Numbered from the stretch's first letter, positions 1 to 5,522 are shown. The stretch is 7,669 bases of DNA from Bacteroidetes bacterium UBA1952 (GCA_002336725.1 DDEO01000207.1:8254-15922), one strand, 5' to 3'. Numbers and translations are program-made. Notes: generated by a model not told the origin, from the sequence alone.

Positions 1-2
1 TG

Positions 3-1028
3 GTGCGCCGCGAAGACCGGCAGCCGATAACGCATTTTGTGTTTCAGATAGATGCCACCGAGCGGGGCGTGGCCGTGCGCGACTTATGGGGCCGTTTTTA
101 TGAAAACCGCTGGAGCCTTTTCTCCATCGCTTCCGGCATTTTTGCGCGGCCTTTCGGTTATGAAGTCAATCTTTCTTCTGCCGACCGCGAAGCGCCGGAA
201 CGCGGACGCGCGTCGCAAATCCTGATGCGCGGCGAGCGCGACCTGGGCGCGATGATTTCCTTGGAGCCACGGGGAAAGCTGCTGCAAAACCTCTCCTGGC
301 TGCGCTTCGATGCCGGTGTGTTTAACGGGCAGGGCCTCAACGCACCCGGCGAATTCGACAATGAAAAGGATTTTATCGGTCGCCTGTATGCCCGTCCGGC
401 AACGGGTTTCCGGAACGGCTGGCGACTCAGCGGCGGCATCTCGTATCTGCACGGCGGACTGGCCAATCCTTCCGGCAAACTTTATACTGTAAGCAACAGC
501 GGCAGCGCGGCCCAAATGCTTGCCGATTCCCCCTCCACGGCCATTGCCAAACGCCGCTACCTGGGTGCGGATGTGCAACTGCGCATGCCCAACCGCCGGG
601 GCGCTACCGAGTTCCGGGCCGAGTATATCCGCGGGCTTCAAACTGGCACGGCGGGCAGTTCCGAAACGCCTTCTTCGCTCAACAACGCCGCCGGTCAGCC
701 CGTGGCGCTCTACACCCGTCCTTTCGACGCGGCGTATTTCTATTGGCTGCAAAACCTCGGCTCGCCTGCACATCAACTGGTGTTCAAATACGACTGGTAT
801 GACCCCAACACGAGCGTTTCGGGGCTGGATATTTCCGGAAATAAAGGTTTTTCGGCTGCCGATATTTCTTACCACACCTTCGGCGGCGGCTATGTGTGGT
901 ATGCCTCGCCCAACCTGAAAGCCACGCTCTGGTATGACCATATCCGCAACGAAAAAACGGCCCTTCCCGGCTACGACAAAGACCTGCCCGACGATTTGCT
1001 GACCGTGCGGGTACAGTATCGGTTTTAG
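3..1028 (+). CDS. Outer-membrane porin, OprO/OprP-like (5' truncated by window edge)
   Basis: This is the C-terminal part (about 341 residues visible) of a channel-forming outer-membrane beta-barrel. The frame is open to the left edge, so the GTG at position 3 is probably an internal Val codon and the true start and signal peptide lie outside the window. What is seen: alternating aromatic/polar stretches typical of barrel strands, a segment reading FGYEVNLSSADREAPERGR followed by GERDLGAM, which resembles Bacteroidota porins of the phosphate-selective porin O/P family, a DAGVFNGQG strand, and a final strand ending in VQYRF. A C-terminal Phe is the usual last residue recognised by the BAM assembly machinery. 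The substrate cannot be deduced; phosphate or another anion is only a family-based guess. It converges with the PAP2 gene, whose stop lies 28 bases away. One TTCCGGAA palindrome encodes F-R-N (409-416) and another I-S-G-N (831-842). Confidence 0.72.
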   Translation: MRREDRQPITHFVFQIDATERGVAVRDLWGRFYENRWSLFSIASGIFARPFGYEVNLSSADREAPERGRASQILMRGERDLGAMISLEPRGKLLQNLSWLRFDAGVFNGQGLNAPGEFDNEKDFIGRLYARPATGFRNGWRLSGGISYLHGGLANPSGKLYTVSNSGSAAQMLADSPSTAIAKRRYLGADVQLRMPNRRGATEFRAEYIRGLQTGTAGSSETPSSLNNAAGQPVALYTRPFDAAYFYWLQNLGSPAHQLVFKYDWYDPNTSVSGLDISGNKGFSAADISYHTFGGGYVWYASPNLKATLWYDHIRNEKTALPGYDKDLPDDLLTVRVQYRF

Positions 1029-1042
1029 AAGAAGCTCTAAAA
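1023..1042. terminator. Weak AT-rich inverted repeat between convergent genes
   Basis: TTTTAGA (1023-1029) and TCTAAAA (1036-1042) form a perfect 7-bp inverted repeat around a 6-base loop. It overlaps the porin stop codon (1026-1028) and lies in the 28-base gap before the PAP2 stop. The position fits a shared terminator for the two convergent genes. However, the stem is AT-rich and no clear T-tract follows on either strand, so it may be chance. Confidence 0.25.
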
Positions 1043-1056
1043 ATTGGGAATGCACG

Positions 1057-1953
1057 CTACGGAAAGCGATACGCGAAATTGATCCCAAAGGAATTGCCGC
1101 CGTTCCAGGAAGGCAGCAGCATCGCGTCGCCTTTGATCTTGGGTGCCTTAAAAATCTTTTTCTTCAGGGCCGGATAGATATAATAGGCAAAACGCGTAGA
1201 AGCAATGCCCACGCCTGCGCCGGCAATCACATCCGAAAACCAGTGGGCATCGTTGTAGATGCGCAACATACCGGTCGCAAAGGCAAATCCATAACCAATC
1301 AGCCCCGGCCAGATGGAAATACCGCGATACTCCAACCGGGCAAATTCGGCGCTGACAAAGGCCTGCGCCGTGTGGCCGGAAGGGAAAGAGAAATTGTCGC
1401 GCTGATTGGGTCTCAATTCCAACTCCTGAACCTTGGTCGCAAAAACGATTCCGTTGCTGATCAGGTTGGCCATTCCAAACATAATCGAGCGGTCAATGAT
1501 GTTGTTGTGGCCCTTGTAATTGGCGAAATTGAGGCCGTAAACCATCACGGCAGGAGCCAGCAAAAAATAATCTTCCACCTGCTGGATTTTGCCCTGTCGC
1601 CGGCTGTCCCAGGCGCGGTCTTTAATGGCAATATTGAGATCCTGCAAAGCGCCGTTGCGCAGTGTGAGCACGCCGTAGCCAAACATCAGGCCCGGGATAA
1701 TCATGCTTTTGGCCGTTACCGGAATCTGCACGATGGGCGCTTTTATCTTGCGCTTCACCTTGTCGTGGAGCGAATCGGCAACAACTTCGGCAACAGTCGC
1801 ATTGGAATCCGGATGTTGATGCACCACTCCGTTGTCAGGCGCTTTTTGGATAGTGCTGTCGGGCTTTATCACCTGCCCGCGAGCCGGAACTGTGGAACAG
1901 AAAACCACACTTGTTAGAAAGGCAGCACTCAGAAGCGTTCGTATTTTTTTCAT
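1057..1953 (-). CDS. Exported PAP2-superfamily phosphatase
   Basis: Predicted 298-residue phosphatidic-acid-phosphatase type 2 enzyme, which hydrolyses phosphate monoesters or pyrophosphates, often on lipids, at the envelope. All three signature motifs are visible: K174-x6-R181-P182, P191-S-G-H194 within FSFPSGHTA, and R231-x5-H237-x3-D241. His194 and His237 are the expected acid/base and nucleophile. Motif 3 has Leu in place of the usual Ser before Arg231. Residues 1-27 form a signal peptide (MKKIRTLLSAAFLTSVV then a VPARGQ region). Several hydrophobic stretches follow (about 84-98, 132-145, 157-171 and 216-229). A GTG at 1965 would add four residues, but it overlaps an AGGTG Shine-Dalgarno-like sequence (1963-1967) placed 9 bases before the ATG at 1953, so ATG is preferred. 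Candidate substrates are undecaprenyl pyrophosphate, lipid A phosphate or phosphatidate; the sequence does not decide. No clear TAnnTTTG promoter was found upstream; the nearest is TAnnnTTTG on the minus strand at 2108-2116. Confidence 0.88.
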   Translation of the reverse strand: MKKIRTLLSAAFLTSVVFCSTVPARGQVIKPDSTIQKAPDNGVVHQHPDSNATVAEVVADSLHDKVKRKIKAPIVQIPVTAKSMIIPGLMFGYGVLTLRNGALQDLNIAIKDRAWDSRRQGKIQQVEDYFLLAPAVMVYGLNFANYKGHNNIIDRSIMFGMANLISNGIVFATKVQELELRPNQRDNFSFPSGHTAQAFVSAEFARLEYRGISIWPGLIGYGFAFATGMLRIYNDAHWFSDVIAGAGVGIASTRFAYYIYPALKKKIFKAPKIKGDAMLLPSWNGGNSFGINFAYRFP

Positions 1954-2193
1954 GGTATTATACACCTGCTTTTAGAAAAATGCACTCAGCCTATACAAAA
2001 ACCTTGCTCAAAAAAAATCGGGCGGTTATTGGGCAAACCGTTTGGGGGCGAAGTTCCTTAAAAGAAGCGCAAGGAAAGAATTCCTTCCGGAAAGGGTTGC
2101 CTCCTTCCAAAGCCTATCGGGAAGCGGCTGTTTCTTTAGCCATCCTTCCGGATGGAGTGTCTTTTTGTCATCACCTCTTGCCTTGAAGCAAAA
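1954..2193. other. Gene-free upstream region of the PAP2 gene with small hairpins
   Basis: With the terminator to its right, this forms a 311-base stretch (1954-2264) without a credible gene. It should hold the PAP2 promoter (minus strand). Visible structure: an inverted repeat AAGGAA-AGAA-TTCCTT (2071-2086), which overlaps a TTCCGGAA palindrome (2085-2092) so that the two could form competing hairpins, and a second hairpin CCATCC-TTCC-GGATGG (2140-2155). Short open frames crossing here (for example 1911-2186 plus) give compositionally random peptides and no recognisable domain. Confidence 0.5.
1963..1967 (-). promoter_or_regulatory. Shine-Dalgarno-like AGGTG of the PAP2 gene
   Basis: Read on the minus strand, AGGTG ends 9 bases before the ATG at 1953. 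It is worth noting because it decides the start: the alternative in-frame GTG (1963-1965) lies inside this element, so translation from it would lack a ribosome site. Shine-Dalgarno sequences are used sparingly in Bacteroidota, so this is supportive rather than decisive. Confidence 0.45.
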
Positions 2194-2229
2194 AAATTCC
2201 CGGAAAACCGAGCGATTTTCCGGGAATTT
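2190..2229 (-). terminator. Strong rho-independent terminator of the lipoprotein gene
   Basis: A perfect 14-bp inverted repeat, AAATTCCCGGAAAA (2194-2207) and TTTTCCGGGAATTT (2216-2229), encloses an 8-base loop. Read on the minus strand, the stem is followed directly by seven T residues (2190-2196, partly shared with the stem). It lies 35 bases beyond the lipoprotein stop, as expected for an intrinsic terminator. It should isolate the lipoprotein transcript from the PAP2 gene downstream. The arms carry CCCGGAA/TTCCGGG, near-copies of the window's abundant TTCCGGAA palindrome. Confidence 0.85.
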
Positions 2230-2264
2230 GCTTCCGGCAGAGAGAGAAAATGGGGAGGCAGGTG

Positions 2265-2741
2265 CTACTGAAGCTGTAGCAACTCCACGAGGTAACCACC
2301 GTTATTGGTAAACGAAACAAACCGGTAAACGAGGTAAATGCGGTAGCCGTCGGGCTGCCAGATACCGATATTGCGCCGGCCTTTGGCGGTTACAAAATAA
2401 TAAGGTGCGTTTACAGTCTCCGGCTTTACGACGGCGACATCGAGCGTAGAATCGGTAGTGGGGAAACGGGTCATTTCCAGCAGCGTCGTAGGCGAAAAGC
2501 GCAATCCGTAGGCGCTGCCATTGGCAGCGGCTCCTTTGCGGAATAAGTCCAGATTACTATAAAGAATAATGCCTCTTTTGCCTTTTGAAAGGATATTATC
2601 CTCGCTATACCAGATGGGCGAACCAACAGGTTGTGCCAAAACCGCTTCATCGAGCGTGAGTGGCTTTTTTTTGAAAACGCTGCACGAAGACAGCAGCAGC
2701 AGGGCGATAAAAGAGAAAAGAGAGAGACTTTTCGCAGACAT
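2265..2741 (-). CDS. Small lipoprotein of unknown function
   Basis: Predicted 158-residue lipoprotein. MSAKSLSLFSFIALLLLSSC is a typical lipoprotein signal peptide with lipobox L-S-S-C, Cys20 being the lipidated residue; Ser21 follows. The mature part of about 138 residues begins SVFKKKPLTLDEAV and contains several short hydrophobic/aromatic beta-type stretches (GRRNIGIWQPDGYRIYLVYRFVSF), ending in LVELLQLQ. No family is recognised. The frame stays open further upstream (to about 3068), but that extension would run through the previous gene's terminator and end, and would bury the signal peptide about 110 residues in, so the ATG at 2741 is preferred. No Shine-Dalgarno is seen; the upstream sequence is A/T-rich, common in this phylum. 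It is probably monocistronic: a promoter-like element lies upstream and a strong terminator downstream. An outer- or inner-membrane envelope role is inferred from the lipobox only. Confidence 0.78.
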   Translation of the reverse strand: MSAKSLSLFSFIALLLLSSCSVFKKKPLTLDEAVLAQPVGSPIWYSEDNILSKGKRGIILYSNLDLFRKGAAANGSAYGLRFSPTTLLEMTRFPTTDSTLDVAVVKPETVNAPYYFVTAKGRRNIGIWQPDGYRIYLVYRFVSFTNNGGYLVELLQLQ

Positions 2742-2821
2742 AAAAGCGTTGCTTAAGAAAGAGATATTGGCTTGCTTACTATAATCCTGCCAACAAGGTA
2801 AAAAGAAGCGTGCCGCAGGTT

Positions 2822-2829
2822 CAAAAGTA
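2822..2829 (-). promoter_or_regulatory. Bacteroidota-type -7 element TACTTTTG for the lipoprotein gene
   Basis: On the minus strand this reads TACTTTTG, an exact match to the Bacteroidota primary-sigma -7 consensus TAnnTTTG. A TTTG (-33-like, 2845-2848) lies 15 bases upstream, slightly closer than usual. It sits between the terminator of the upstream gene and the lipoprotein ATG and would give a leader of roughly 75 bases. The position is convincing; the short spacer keeps confidence moderate. Confidence 0.45.
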
Positions 2830-2877
2830 TCGTTTAAAGCACGCCAAAAATAGCGGCATTGCTCTCTACACACCACA

Positions 2878-2913
2878 AAGAAAAAGCGCCGGTAGCAGAT
2901 ACGCGGCGCTTTT
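2878..2913 (-). terminator. Rho-independent terminator of the sigma/beta-barrel operon
   Basis: A perfect 10-bp inverted repeat, AAAAGCGCCG (2882-2891) and CGGCGCTTTT (2904-2913), surrounds a 12-base loop. On the minus strand the GC-rich stem runs into TTTTTCTTT. It begins 20 bases after the stop of the beta-barrel gene. A TTCCGGAA palindrome (2912-2919) abuts and overlaps its upstream arm. Confidence 0.82.
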
Positions 2914-2932
2914 CCGGAATTCGGGTCTTTTT

Positions 2933-4657
2933 TTAGGGCTTGGTGCGCTGGGAGGTTTCTTTTTTGTGGCGGAAGAAATAACCCACCGAAAGCTGAACAG
3001 AGGGGATATGCAGGTAGGTTTCCGAAACGCGGCGCGAACCGGCGTTGCGTCCCTGACGGTTGTCCCAAAGTTGCTGCGAGAGGCGCAGGTCGAGGCTCAG
3101 GGAAGGCGTGAGGCGATATTGTGCGCCGGCATGATAGCCGAGGCTGAAACGGCTGTCAAAATCGCTCAGCGACACATCGGAAGTACGGCCCGGCAACGTT
3201 GGCAACGGCAACGCGGCATCGAGCGTATCGAAGCGGCTGATGGTGGCGATGCGGGTGTTGGTGCGGGTTACGCTGGGCGCAAAATGAAAGGCAAAGCTGG
3301 GGCCGCCATAAACGGAGAAACGCTTCTGATCGAAACGAAGCTGAAGGGGCAATTCTATATGGCTGTAGGTATTGAAGCTATAACGGCTCATCATTGAATC
3401 AATCTCGTAGCGCACCGCGTTGTAGGGGCGGCCATTGCGCATCACAGTTGCCTCGTTGATAACTTTTCCGGAAAAATAATCGTCCTTCAAATCCATACTA
3501 TTGTTGAGGCGAAGCGCATAACGCACCTCCGCGCCGATATGCCATTTCTCGCTGAGTTTCAGCAGGCCCACAACGGCGGCCTGGAGGCCCTGCAAAGCGC
3601 CGGTGCCACCACTCAGCGTGCTGTTGATACCGGCCAGAAGGCCGATGGTATAACGGGCGCTCCGGAGGTCTGCCACTGCATCTTCGACTTTTTGTTCCAA
3701 AGCCGGTGTTGCGGCCAGCATCGTAGCCGTCTGCGTTGCCGCCGTTGGTTTTGCAGCCGTTAAAGGTGTGGGATTATCTCTATCGGGCGTAGGCGCAGGC
3801 AAGGCATTGCTTGCAACCGGCGTGGGGGCCATTGCGACCGGCATATTTTGCGGGATTTTTGCCGACCAGTTTTTGTTGGAGGCAACGGGGTTATTCGCTC
3901 CCGCCGCCCATTGTGTAAGGAAGTTTTCAACGCGTGCCATCTGCGAAGGGTTGATCATTTTTCCGGAAAAAACATCCATCGCACGACTTGCTATCCAACC
4001 CATCGGCGAGACTTCTTCACGCGCCCGGACGGGGGGCATCTTATTTCCGGAAATTTCCGGAATGACAGGCATGGCAACCGGGGAATTCAGATTGTGTGTT
4101 TGGGGTGCAGCCGACAGCGTCGAAGGGGTTTGAGCAGAAAGTTCCGCAATGGATTTTTGTTCTTCACCACTTGCCGGCGCGGGCGCAGGAGCCAGGCTGC
4201 GCACGCCGGAATTTCCGGAATACGAGGCCGTATTTTTCGGATCTGAAGACTTCGTCGTCGGCGCGGCAGCAACCCGCTGACGGCGGTTGCCATTCAGAGG
4301 CGACATTGGAGTTGCGACGATAGCTTTTGCGGCTGTTGCCGGCGAAGCGGGCGTGGTGGCGGCGGCGGTATAATTTCCGGAAATTTCCGGTGCATCTGCC
4401 CCCGTCGGCTTCTCCAAAGGCCGGCTATCGGGCAATGCCTGATAAAGAAAACTTCCTCCGCCCGCTATCAGCAAGCCCAGCAGCAGAAAGGCCCGGCGGC
4501 GGCGGCCAGCGGTCGTGGCAACGGGTGCGCTGCCCACCGGCATTTTCGCATCCAGCAACCCTTCCATGCGCGACCAGGCACCCGGCGGTATCGGGGCTTC
4601 GCGGTCGGTGAGGCGCTGCCGGAAGAGATCATCAACACTTATTTTCTTATTATCCAT
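2933..4657 (-). CDS. Putative anti-sigma/outer-membrane beta-barrel fusion protein
   Basis: This 574-residue protein probably couples the envelope to the sigma factor encoded 15 bases upstream. Domains in order: a cytoplasmic N-terminus (1-51) with DDLFRQRLTDREAPIPPGAW, resembling the N-terminal segment common in Bacteroidota membrane proteins encoded next to ECF sigma factors; R52-R55, a positive-inside cluster; one membrane segment (about 56-74, AFLLLGLLIAGGGSFLYQAL); a Pro/Ala/Thr/Asn-rich low-complexity linker (about 75-330); and a C-terminal region (about 335-565) of alternating strands such as RYTIGLLAGIN, WHIGAEVRYALRL, FSVYGGPSFAFHF and VQLSVGYFFRHKK, typical of an 8- to 10-strand barrel. 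There is no ordinary cleavable signal peptide. Internal repeats PEISGN (90-95, 200-205), YSGN (146-149) and FSGK (230-233, 395-398) coincide with TTCCGGAA palindromes. The anti-sigma role is inferred from gene order and topology, not from a recognised domain. It could instead be an outer-membrane protein with a long uncleaved leader. Confidence 0.68.
   Translation of the reverse strand: MDNKKISVDDLFRQRLTDREAPIPPGAWSRMEGLLDAKMPVGSAPVATTAGRRRRAFLLLGLLIAGGGSFLYQALPDSRPLEKPTGADAPEISGNYTAAATTPASPATAAKAIVATPMSPLNGNRRQRVAAAPTTKSSDPKNTASYSGNSGVRSLAPAPAPASGEEQKSIAELSAQTPSTLSAAPQTHNLNSPVAMPVIPEISGNKMPPVRAREEVSPMGWIASRAMDVFSGKMINPSQMARVENFLTQWAAGANNPVASNKNWSAKIPQNMPVAMAPTPVASNALPAPTPDRDNPTPLTAAKPTAATQTATMLAATPALEQKVEDAVADLRSARYTIGLLAGINSTLSGGTGALQGLQAAVVGLLKLSEKWHIGAEVRYALRLNNSMDLKDDYFSGKVINEATVMRNGRPYNAVRYEIDSMMSRYSFNTYSHIELPLQLRFDQKRFSVYGGPSFAFHFAPSVTRTNTRIATISRFDTLDAALPLPTLPGRTSDVSLSDFDSRFSLGYHAGAQYRLTPSLSLDLRLSQQLWDNRQGRNAGSRRVSETYLHIPSVQLSVGYFFRHKKETSQRTKP
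4043..4063. repeat. Two TTCCGGAA palindromes in tandem, 10-bp spacing
   Basis: ATTTCCGGAAAT (4043-4054) is followed immediately by a second copy (4055-4062), with the CCGG centres exactly 10 bp apart (4047-4050 and 4057-4060), one helical turn. In the beta-barrel gene these encode I-P-E-I-S-G-N on the minus strand. The two copies are used in different reading phases: CCG-GAA for one and TCC-GGA for the other. Confidence 0.7.
4373..4391. repeat. TTCCGGAA palindrome plus degenerate second copy, 10-bp spacing
   Basis: ATTTCCGGAAAT (4373-4384) is followed by TTCCGGTG, a degenerate copy, with CCGG centres 10 bp apart (4377-4380 and 4387-4390). It encodes the first P-E-I-S-G-N of the linker protein. 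A third such pair with 9-bp spacing lies at 4206-4220, where the first copy is reduced to GCCGGAA. Confidence 0.6.
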
Positions 4658-4672
4658 ATTCAGGATAAGATT

Positions 4673-5248
4673 TTACCTTTTTAAATGAAGTTCCAGACCT
4701 TCGATGCGTTGCCGCAACTGGCGGCGGGCTTCGGAAAGATGCCATTTCGACGTTCCTTCGCTGATGCCAAGCGCCTCGCGGATTTCGCGGTGATTAAACC
4801 CTTCCAGCACATACATATTGAAGACGGTGCGTGTCGCCAGGGGCAATTGCTGTACCATACCGAGCAATTCGTCGTACTCCAGCCGGCTTGCATCTTCACT
4901 CGAAACATATTCGTGCGTCTCGGTCAGGGCTATCTGCGTTCCCGGCTTGTCAGCAGTTTTCACATAATCGCAAACCGCCCGGAAAACGATTTTGCGAATC
5001 CAGCCTTCAAAAGAGCCCTGAAAATTGTAGAGGTTTATTTTTTGAAAAGCCCGCAGGAAGCCGTTGTTTACAATTTCTTCTGCGACCTCTGTCTGATCTA
5101 TGTATTTCCGCACCACTGCCATCATCCGGGCATAGAACAACTGATACACCCGCTCCTGGGCCGTCCGTTCGTTTCGGACACACCCCTGAATCAGGCTTTC
5201 CAGCTCGCTCGTCTGTGCAGTCGTGGTATAGGTCAAGGCAATAGACAA
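4673..5248 (-). CDS. RNA polymerase ECF-type sigma factor (sigma-70 family)
   Basis: This 191-residue protein directs RNA polymerase to a dedicated promoter set. Two domains are visible: sigma region 2 (about 34-99), with the core-binding helix EVAEEIVNNGFLRAFQKI and the promoter-melting stretch FEGWIRKIVFRAVCDYVK, and sigma region 4 (about 124-185), with QQLPLATRTVFNMYVLEGFNHREI and the helix-turn-helix GISEGTSKWHLSEARRQL. The linker between them is short and there is no region 1 or 3, as expected for the ECF group; length is normal. The start is unusual: no ATG precedes region 2 in frame. TTG at 5248 is used here, with a second TTG at 5236; an upstream in-frame stop lies at 5261-5263. It is co-transcribed with the membrane/beta-barrel protein downstream, its likely regulator. 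Promoter targets cannot be deduced. Confidence 0.9.
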   Translation of the reverse strand: MSIALTYTTTAQTSELESLIQGCVRNERTAQERVYQLFYARMMAVVRKYIDQTEVAEEIVNNGFLRAFQKINLYNFQGSFEGWIRKIVFRAVCDYVKTADKPGTQIALTETHEYVSSEDASRLEYDELLGMVQQLPLATRTVFNMYVLEGFNHREIREALGISEGTSKWHLSEARRQLRQRIEGLELHLKR

Positions 5249-5359
5249 ATGAAAAGAAGCTTAAGCACCCCTATAGACGGATGCTTTGGCTCAAAGGGTT
5301 GGGTGCAGGAGGCGGCAGATTTCGGTTTTGCAGCCGCTGAGCGCCAATAGCAACCTGAT

Positions 5360-5367
5360 TTCCGGAA
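5360..5367. repeat. Intergenic copy of the TTCCGGAA palindrome
   Basis: An exact TTCCGGAA in the sigma/E1 intergenic region, flanked by further T and A residues (TTTCCGGAAA). It lies between the candidate sigma promoter and the sigma start. With 2085-2092 and 2912-2919 it is one of three intergenic copies, showing that the motif is not tied to protein coding. Confidence 0.75.
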
Positions 5368-5389
5368 AACGGCCATCGGCAAAAGGTGG

Positions 5390-5397
5390 CAAATATA
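5390..5397 (-). promoter_or_regulatory. Candidate -7 element TATATTTG for the sigma operon
   Basis: On the minus strand this reads TATATTTG, an exact TAnnTTTG match. It would give a leader of about 135 bases before the sigma TTG codon. No TTG-type -33 element is evident at the expected distance, so support is moderate at best. If the sigma factor is autoregulated, a different promoter may also be present. Confidence 0.35.
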
Positions 5398-5439
5398 TCT
5401 GTGGGCCGCGCTATGCGGAAAGGCGATTCTATTTTAAAA

Positions 5440-5491
5440 CCACACAGGGCCGCCACACAGGGCCGCCACACAGGGCCGCCACACAGGGCGG
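5440..5491. repeat. Tandem repeat, four copies of a 13-bp unit
   Basis: The unit CCACACAGGGCCG is repeated at 5440-5452, 5453-5465, 5466-5478 and 5479-5491. The first three copies are identical. The fourth ends CGG instead of CCG, which creates a perfect 8-bp inverted repeat with the previous copy (GGGCCGCC 5473-5480, GGCGGCCC 5487-5494; 6-base loop). It is GC-rich amid AT-richer DNA and lies 39 bases before the E1 start. It has no spacers and is not a CRISPR array. It may be a minisatellite grown from a dispersed palindromic element. Confidence 0.85.
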
Positions 5492-5514
5492 CCCCTACCT
5501 CCCTCAACAAGGCT

Positions 5515-5522
5515 TAGCTTTG
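5515..5522 (+). promoter_or_regulatory. Bacteroidota-type -7 element TAGCTTTG for the E1 gene
   Basis: TAGCTTTG exactly matches TAnnTTTG and ends 8 bases before the ATG at 5531. Transcription starting the usual few bases downstream would leave almost no leader, so the mRNA would be leaderless or nearly so. No clear TTG -33 element is seen; the expected zone falls at the end of the 13-bp repeat array. Confidence 0.55.

Noticed and set aside
84..1088. 334-residue open frame on the minus strand
   Set aside because: Antisense to the porin; no recognisable domain, and it would overlap the end of the PAP2 gene.
1243..1917. 224-residue open frame on the plus strand
   Set aside because: Antisense to the PAP2 gene, whose complete catalytic signature proves the other strand.
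1957..1962. TATAAT on the minus strand before the PAP2 gene as a -10 box
   Set aside because: It is only 3 bases from the ATG and downstream of the likely ribosome site, so it cannot serve this gene; Bacteroidota promoters also use TAnnTTTG instead.
2742..3068. N-terminal extension of the lipoprotein frame
   Set aside because: The extension crosses a strong terminator and the end of the preceding gene and would place a perfect lipoprotein signal peptide about 110 residues inside the protein.
5440..5491. CRISPR-like array
   Set aside because: The units are only 13 bp and directly adjacent, with no spacers and no cas genes nearby.
5271..5510. 79-residue minus-strand open frame through the 13-bp repeat
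   Set aside because: Its N-terminal part is just the translated tandem repeat, with no family resemblance and low-quality composition; it is most likely non-coding promoter DNA.
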